Of a stretch of 64,000 nt of DNA, positions 59,701-64,000 are shown in pieces. Each line of letters starts with the position of its first letter. The stretch's first letter is position 1. The stretch spans positions 62,001 to 126,000 of the forward strand of contig NZ_QOWJ01000014.1 of assembly GCF_003332885.2 (NCBI RefSeq). The letters are read 5' to 3'. A program made the translations under genes and the position numbers. Source of the stretch: Paracnuella aquatica (GTDB taxonomy: Bacteria; Bacteroidota; Bacteroidia; Chitinophagales; Chitinophagaceae). The notes beneath the pieces were generated by a model, which made no database searches, was not told where the DNA came from, and was given only the letters and a program-made list of their open reading frames with translations.

Positions 59701-62700
59701 GTGGAGAAATTCACCAACCGCACGGCAGTATCTTTCAAGCAATCAAACTCGGTTTGGAAGTTTGCATTGACCAAACAGGGCGGTGGCGGCGAACATTTAG
59801 CCAGGTGTTTAATGGCGTTCAGTTTCAGCGTAATGTCGCCGGTAACCACAGCGCCGTTTTTCAATACCGGCGTAAGCACCTGTATAAAATAGCTGCGGCC
59901 CGGTGCCAGGCATTCGTATGTGTTTTGGGTGAGGGCATCCTGCACACAGCTTTGCTCCTGCATGGCGCCACAGTCGCCGGTCATCATCCGGTATTTGATA
60001 TCAGACGAAGCAGCGTTGGTATTTTCTACAATAAATGCGGTTACATCCAGCGTGTCTTTACCGGTGATATCGATGCGGAACCAGGATGATTTGTATTTCG
60101 AAGTTTCAACTCCTGCAGGGCAGGTAAGTTTTGGGCCAAACTCGCCGTAATCGGTGCCGATGGTGTGGCAATCCACGATCACTTTTGCATCGCTTTGACC
60201 AGCGCCTGTAACCTTTGCTACGAGCGGCGCACTGCAAAAATCACCGGCCTGTTCTATGATCTCTATCTCGGGATACACTTCCTCGTTCAACCGGTTACAA
60301 CCGGTGAGGAACAAGTAGTATGTGCCTTTGGTAACACAGGTTTGTCCCCAATAAGATCCATCCTGGTAAATAGTGGAGGTGTATGTTTCCCGCTCCAGTC
60401 CTTTGTCGGTTGAATCGCCTTTAATGGCTTCGCGGTATAGGTTTACATCGTTGTAGTAATACCCGTCGTATGGCTTGTTGGTGCGGATGCGGTAGCGAAT
60501 ATTGCCGGTAACGTTTACCGTGAATTTATACCACAGGGTTCTGGTGGCGCAGGACTGGTAACCATGACTTTTGGGATCGGTTTCATCGGCAGTGGCACAG
60601 GAGTAATTATCCTTCGGCCCTTTTACAATTTTGCCCGGCGCAATCAGGCCCATATCACCGGCGGTGGAATAGTGATCAAATTTTGCGGCAACAGAATTGA
60701 TGGAATCCAGCAGCAACTCCACCTCTACCTGGCTGTTTGGATACATTTCAAACTGGTGCCCATACCACCATGGGTTGCGGTTTTCAACAACAATGTAATA
60801 CCGTTCGGGAGTGGTGTTACATGGGTCGCGGTAAAACTTGATCTCCTCGGTACCATAGCAATAATAAGTGGAGTTGTTGCGCTCCAGGAAAGTAAGTCCT
60901 TTGGCAAGCGTTGAATCTACCTGTCCATTAGCCACTACCTGATCGAATGGCAGCGAACCGTCCACATCACTTTTATACACCGCATACCCATATTGATGCG
61001 CCTTGCCTGCGGTTTTATTTTTTACTTTAACATGCACCCAACCACCTTTATCTACCACAAAGGTGTACCAAAGGTTGCGGCGTGGTATATAAGGCGAGCC
61101 CGGGCTGGTGGGTTGTGTATAAAGCCCTGCATTGTTGCCAGCAGTGTAAATAGCTGGTGCGTAAGATGTATAACAAGCCATATCTACCGGATCACGTTCC
61201 TGAGCGCCGGTGGTGCAGTAAAAGAAATCGTTGCTGGGTGCCCGGCCGCTGTTCAATGGATTGACGTCGCCTTTTTTGCCTTTGTGCCAGGCGCTATCGG
61301 CAGTAAGCACACCAAAATCATAAGCCTTGGCTGCATGATCAAATCGCGAATAGCCAACCTGATCGACGTAAATACGCGGCGTAACCGAGCTACAGATATG
61401 ATTATCTCCAGCAAAAATGACAAGGGTATAAGTGCCCGGCTGCAGTTTACATAATTCAATGAGTCCATCAGAAGACAAACAGGTTTGGATGGGCGTTGCC
61501 GTTTTCATAGCAACGGAGTCCTTGCGTACATCGAGGTCGTAAACGGCGCCGAAATAGTTGTTGGTGCGGATGGCTACGTAAGCTTCCTGCGTTGTTTGAA
61601 AAACATAATACGCAATCCTGTTTACGGAGTTGTTGCAGGCAGCAGCATAAAAATGTGCAGTATCAACCGAGCAATCAAAGTACTCGGTGGGCAAGGTGTA
61701 GGTAGTGTCGGTGCGGGGATAAGCAGCAGTGCTGCCCACGCGGCTACCCCATTTGATCTGGAAGGGCTTTTTGGTGGCGGCATCAACGGCTGCTTTGTGC
61801 GGCCTGTTGTAATCGGGGTCTTCGCAGGGCTGTGTAATAACGATGGTTACTTTATCCGATTGAAAAATATCGCCGCCATAACCATTGTGGGTTACATCGC
61901 GCAGCGGCTCGCTGTAGCTTGGGCCTACGCCGTAGGTAACAACAGTGTACCAACCTGCGGGCAGGGTACCACACCGGCCACCGTTTCCGGATGCCTGGTT
62001 GTTGAAGCCGTTCCATTGGCTACCGGCTAGATTCAACCCGGCTACACCGTCGGTGGCTTTTCCGGTAAACAGGCGCATTTTGCCCGTCTGCGTCCATCCA
62101 CATTCAGCATAATGCGAATTGTATATCTGTACCGAAGTTGCTTTTTCTAAATAAAACTGGCGGTAAATGGCTTTTGTTGCAGTGAAATCACCAATCTTCA
62201 GCGGCGCCAGTCCATCAATGGTAATGGCGTTGTCGAAACAATCAAAACGGTCTTCCAACGAAACCAGGGTGTTACCATATTTTTTGGAAGAATCCAGCAA
62301 CGAGCCCATGTTTTGTGCCTTTGCCGGCGCATTGAACCGCGTGGCAACTTTCTGGAGTTGGATGTTGGGTTGGTCGGCCACACCTACATCACCATCACCA
62401 CCAAAACTAACATATGTATATGCACCCGGCACCACGCAGGCCCGCGTTCCGTAACAGTTCTGATGTGTTACACATTCGGTGTGCTTATCCAGCCCTTTTA
62501 AAATTTTTGGGAATGTAAATGCATTTTGTGATGCAGCCAACTGGTCGGCGGCACCCTCAAATAATTTATAACGTAGCTGCCAGCGCTGGTTTGTAAAATT
62601 AACTATGCCTGAATCCTGTACCAGAAACTCGCGGTACATAGCTTTTGTCGCTGTAGCGCTATGACTAGTTGCGCAATTTACACTATCAGGAAGCACGGTC

Positions 62701-64000
62701 GGCTCACAGCCAAAAGTATCGGCCACCGCCTTGTACTCCACCCCTGGCGTTAATGCCTTCATTACCCCTGCTACTTTATTGATGGCATCGAAAGCATCTT
62801 TATTTCTTAAACTGAATTTATTCACCGGTTGCAAGGAATATACCTGCATGTTAAGATCAACACGGGTGCCCAGATGTGTTTGCAGGCAAAGCGGATTAGT
62901 ACTGTTGCCCATCGATGCATAATAAATTTTACGCGAAACGACTGTATCTGTACCCAATACCTGCAGCGTATAAGTGCCCGCCGGCAAGCACTCTACGGTA
63001 GCATTATAAACAAACTCCGTCACCATATCATCTTTGGTCAGGGTTTTACAATCCGCCGTCAGGTTTTTATTGTACAATCGCAATAGGTAAGTGCCATTTT
63101 CGCACCAGGAGCTGCTTCCGGTAAAATTCACCTTGGAAGTGGTAGTGAGTGTAAACGTGAAAAAAGTGCTCAAATTATATTTGCGTCCGTTGGCTTCCAC
63201 GCCGGCTGAAGGCTGCGCATAAGCGCATGGATGTTGTGCATGACGGCTGTTGCAGGCAAGGTAATCTGTGGCCGTGGTGGTTTCGCCGTTGGCATCCACT
63301 TTTAAATTTCCAAGTTTATTGGCTGCTGCCACTTTGGAGAGCACTGCTTCCGGGCCTTTGGTTGGTGCAACGCCGCCAAACGCAATGGCGAGCCGAACCT
63401 TTGCATTGAATTCTTCTTTATAAAATAATTGGACGGTGTAGGTAGTGTTTGGTTCCAGTTCACCGCATTTATAAGTTTTATAATCGGCATAGTAGTGCTC
63501 GGTTACTAGGCTGTCGCAGCCGCCTACCGCGGTCAGTGATGAAGGCGCAGTGGTTTTTGCATTGCCTTTATACAATCGGTAGCCAAATACATTCTTCGGT
63601 GTGCCGTATTCGTGGCGGGCCAGCATCACCGACAGGTAATCGAAATAAGCAGGCGTGGTAAACGTGTGCCAGGTGCTGCGGGTAAAATCCATTTTTTTAG
63701 TACCCACCTGGCAAAACTCGGCCGCATCATCTACCGATTGGCATTCTACTTCATAATCCACATGGGTTACATAGTTAGTGAGCTTACCAAATTCGTAGGC
63801 GCCGGATGGCTTGTCGTAAGGCGCCGGAGAGCCCTCGCCCAATTCCAGTTGCACCGACAGCACGCCGTTGGCGCTGTTTTTAGCCGACACCTGTACCAGG
63901 TATTCGCCGGGCTCCACGCAGGGATGAAAGGTTTCACCAAACAGCGCAATCGGCGTTAACTTGTCGCTGATCTCTGTATTGGCAGGCACACAGCTCTTGG
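56766..64000 (-). CDS. Giant T9SS type B secreted repeat protein, 3' part (5' end outside window)
   Basis: More than 2,400 residues are visible and the frame is open to the window edge; a GTG at 63989 is internal. From N to C: about eight Cys-bearing modules (59,800-64,000) each ending in a C..PGTYTLQV-like strand, resembling pre-peptidase C-terminal (PPC) beta-sandwiches; a PKD domain (59,510-59,790, NFSTYGSSIKYSWDFGYNN); five LC-x-G...YxWSSGETT modules (58,450-59,510); six tandem repeats of about 53 residues (57,510-58,440) with CAGxxYxLPSG...GCDSIITxL; two LWTPATGLNNP-type modules; and a type B CTD (LPNAFTPNGDGMNDCFG... WDGTFKGQ) for T9SS export and surface attachment. It is probably an adhesin or filament protein. 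Substrate binding is unproven. Confidence 0.9.
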   Translation of the reverse strand, partial: KSCVPANTEISDKLTPIALFGETFHPCVEPGEYLVQVSAKNSANGVLSVQLELGEGSPAPYDKPSGAYEFGKLTNYVTHVDYEVECQSVDDAAEFCQVGTKKMDFTRSTWHTFTTPAYFDYLSVMLARHEYGTPKNVFGYRLYKGNAKTTAPSSLTAVGGCDSLVTEHYYADYKTYKCGELEPNTTYTVQLFYKEEFNAKVRLAIAFGGVAPTKGPEAVLSKVAAANKLGNLKVDANGETTTATDYLACNSRHAQHPCAYAQPSAGVEANGRKYNLSTFFTFTLTTTSKVNFTGSSSWCENGTYLLRLYNKNLTADCKTLTKDDMVTEFVYNATVECLPAGTYTLQVLGTDTVVSRKIYYASMGNSTNPLCLQTHLGTRVDLNMQVYSLQPVNKFSLRNKDAFDAINKVAGVMKALTPGVEYKAVADTFGCEPTVLPDSVNCATSHSATATKAMYREFLVQDSGIVNFTNQRWQLRYKLFEGAADQLAASQNAFTFPKILKGLDKHTECVTHQNCYGTRACVVPGAYTYVSFGGDGDVGVADQPNIQLQKVATRFNAPAKAQNMGSLLDSSKKYGNTLVSLEDRFDCFDNAITIDGLAPLKIGDFTATKAIYRQFYLEKATSVQIYNSHYAECGWTQTGKMRLFTGKATDGVAGLNLAGSQWNGFNNQASGNGGRCGTLPAGWYTVVTYGVGPSYSEPLRDVTHNGYGGDIFQSDKVTIVITQPCEDPDYNRPHKAAVDAATKKPFQIKWGSRVGSTAAYPRTDTTYTLPTEYFDCSVDTAHFYAAACNNSVNRIAYYVFQTTQEAYVAIRTNNYFGAVYDLDVRKDSVAMKTATPIQTCLSSDGLIELCKLQPGTYTLVIFAGDNHICSSVTPRIYVDQVGYSRFDHAAKAYDFGVLTADSAWHKGKKGDVNPLNSGRAPSNDFFYCTTGAQERDPVDMACYTSYAPAIYTAGNNAGLYTQPTSPGSPYIPRRNLWYTFVVDKGGWVHVKVKNKTAGKAHQYGYAVYKSDVDGSLPFDQVVANGQVDSTLAKGLTFLERNNSTYYCYGTEEIKFYRDPCNTTPERYYIVVENRNPWWYGHQFEMYPNSQVEVELLLDSINSVAAKFDHYSTAGDMGLIAPGKIVKGPKDNYSCATADETDPKSHGYQSCATRTLWYKFTVNVTGNIRYRIRTNKPYDGYYYNDVNLYREAIKGDSTDKGLERETYTSTIYQDGSYWGQTCVTKGTYYLFLTGCNRLNEEVYPEIEIIEQAGDFCSAPLVAKVTGAGQSDAKVIVDCHTIGTDYGEFGPKLTCPAGVETSKYKSSWFRIDITGKDTLDVTAFIVENTNAASSDIKYRMMTGDCGAMQEQSCVQDALTQNTYECLAPGRSYFIQVLTPVLKNGAVVTGDITLKLNAIKHLAKCSPPPPCLVNANFQTEFDCLKDTAVRLVNFSTYGSSIKYSWDFGYNNKTSDEVSPAHFFPALPTDKNYKVRLIVENTTCGEKDTTEATVMVPGRPYLNLGEDLNLCTPGSEVTLRATSHKDATYWWNYGGTDSLFKVQGTGYRQIIGKVTYKGCVATDTVNVYISGLQKKPLQNLLLCGETVSLSGYHGQGEQQYKWSTGETGSSISVRQPGTYWVELKAYGCSIRDSFVVATAEDARPLGSDTTLCFTAAGHTLNATLGGASGYRWDNGATGATRKITQGGTYWVDITVSNCTLRDSIVVGETIPPQTTITGNTNLCAGDSVQLDAGNGFAGYLWSSGETTQKIWVKAGGSFKVSVRNDAGCWAESPAKTITQRAKPQPRITGNQPLCEGSAIQLDGGAGFASYAWSSGETTRTVSTAQTGKLRLQVTDANGCTSVDSVLVAPSPAAKINTIIASICAGQTYALPSGVVVAATGNYNDTVRNVSGCDSIITKLNLAVNAAYDLRINAAICSGNTYTLPSGKVVDKAGTYREAFTTRAGCDSIITTVLTIADVLRSTQNATICAGQTFKLPGGRIVITAGTYIDSFKTAGGCDSVAITQLIVNPLPTVTRSVIICEGGSSRLPSGRVVQTAGTFVDTIANSTGCDSVITTRLTVQTLKRQDVSRQICAGTEYVLPSGRKITASGNYIDTVRTTIGCDSLITRLNLVVYDVKREQLSHSMCAGKTYTLPSGRVLRNTGIYQDTLRNFMGCDSLITTMNMTVTPRAPFGVNPANPQICIGASTTMTAYGGDTYQWLPAPGLINLASPTQTVRPNVTTSYKVVITNTVCGLTDTVTTTVVVNPLPTVTVAKSNDVNCIIGVSKLAATGGATYLWTPATGLNNPRLANPVAAPSSTTLYTVRVTTDKGCSAESSVQVVVAPGPGEYNLPNAFTPNGDGMNDCFGVATWGAVKDLQLSIYSRWGNLVYQTNDPTQCWDGTFKGQKMRSEVFVYQLRATTNCGPVYRKGTVTLIR

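Overview
The window is a chromosomal segment of a Bacteroidota bacterium, most likely Chitinophagaceae or a close relative. The support is: TAnnTTTG-type -7 boxes in front of many genes, a giant secreted protein with a type IX secretion (T9SS type B) C-terminal domain, a TonB-dependent receptor with a carboxypeptidase-regulatory-like N-terminal domain, carA beside the ribosomal alpha operon, and palindromic dispersed repeats of the kind common in this phylum. The genus is an inference. No tRNA, rRNA, CRISPR array, prophage or insertion sequence was found; it is mostly core genome, with one type II toxin-antitoxin pair as the only obvious accessory module.

Layout. 1-5.9 kb: end of a class A penicillin-binding protein, yigZ, a DMT transporter, ribD diverging from prmC, a PepSY-type membrane protein and a VOC protein. 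6-12.6 kb: exbD and exbB, an SPFH/band-7 protein, pepT, an acyltransferase-3, a small membrane protein and an FKBP/SlyD isomerase. 12.8-18 kb: a NamZ-like lipoprotein, fmt, a LysM/double-psi-barrel envelope protein and an rRNA m5C methyltransferase. 18-23.6 kb, all minus strand: thyA, folA, a methyltransferase, then the three-gene transhydrogenase pntA1-pntA2-pntB. 23.6-24.4 kb: a gene-free stretch with a probable small RNA. 24.4-31.6 kb: proline dehydrogenase, thioesterase, DUF1330, PlsC-like acyltransferase, rpsA and a MORN-like secreted protein, with two long repeat-bearing spacers. 31.7-41.3 kb: a large beta-propeller protein, a FUSC-type membrane protein, aroQ, a GNAT enzyme, an alpha/beta hydrolase, carA and a DUF2167 protein. 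41.3-45.5 kb: the alpha operon infA-rpmJ-rpsM-rpsK-rpsD-rpoA-rplQ. 45.7-56.7 kb: hmgA, two tiny overlapping ORFs ending in a zinc ribbon, a YfcE-like phosphodiesterase, a PD40 propeller, a TPR lipoprotein, rpe, a TonB-dependent receptor, higBA-like genes and a hemerythrin. 56.8-64 kb: the 3' part of a more than 2,400-residue T9SS cargo protein.

How genes fit together. thyA-folA regenerate tetrahydrofolate, and the pnt genes downstream on the same strand could supply NADPH. exbBD would energise receptors like the TonB-dependent one. The penicillin-binding protein, NamZ-like, LysM and MORN-like products act at the envelope.

The most unusual signal is in the spacers. At least fourteen intergenic regions, including all six spacers inside the alpha operon, hold short iterated words on one arm answered by their reverse complement on the other. 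The word differs at each locus, but the architecture is the same. Other signals worth a look are a putative small RNA with an internally duplicated block (about 24.0-24.17 kb) and a run of 6-3-6 triloop hairpins (26.83-27.02 kb).
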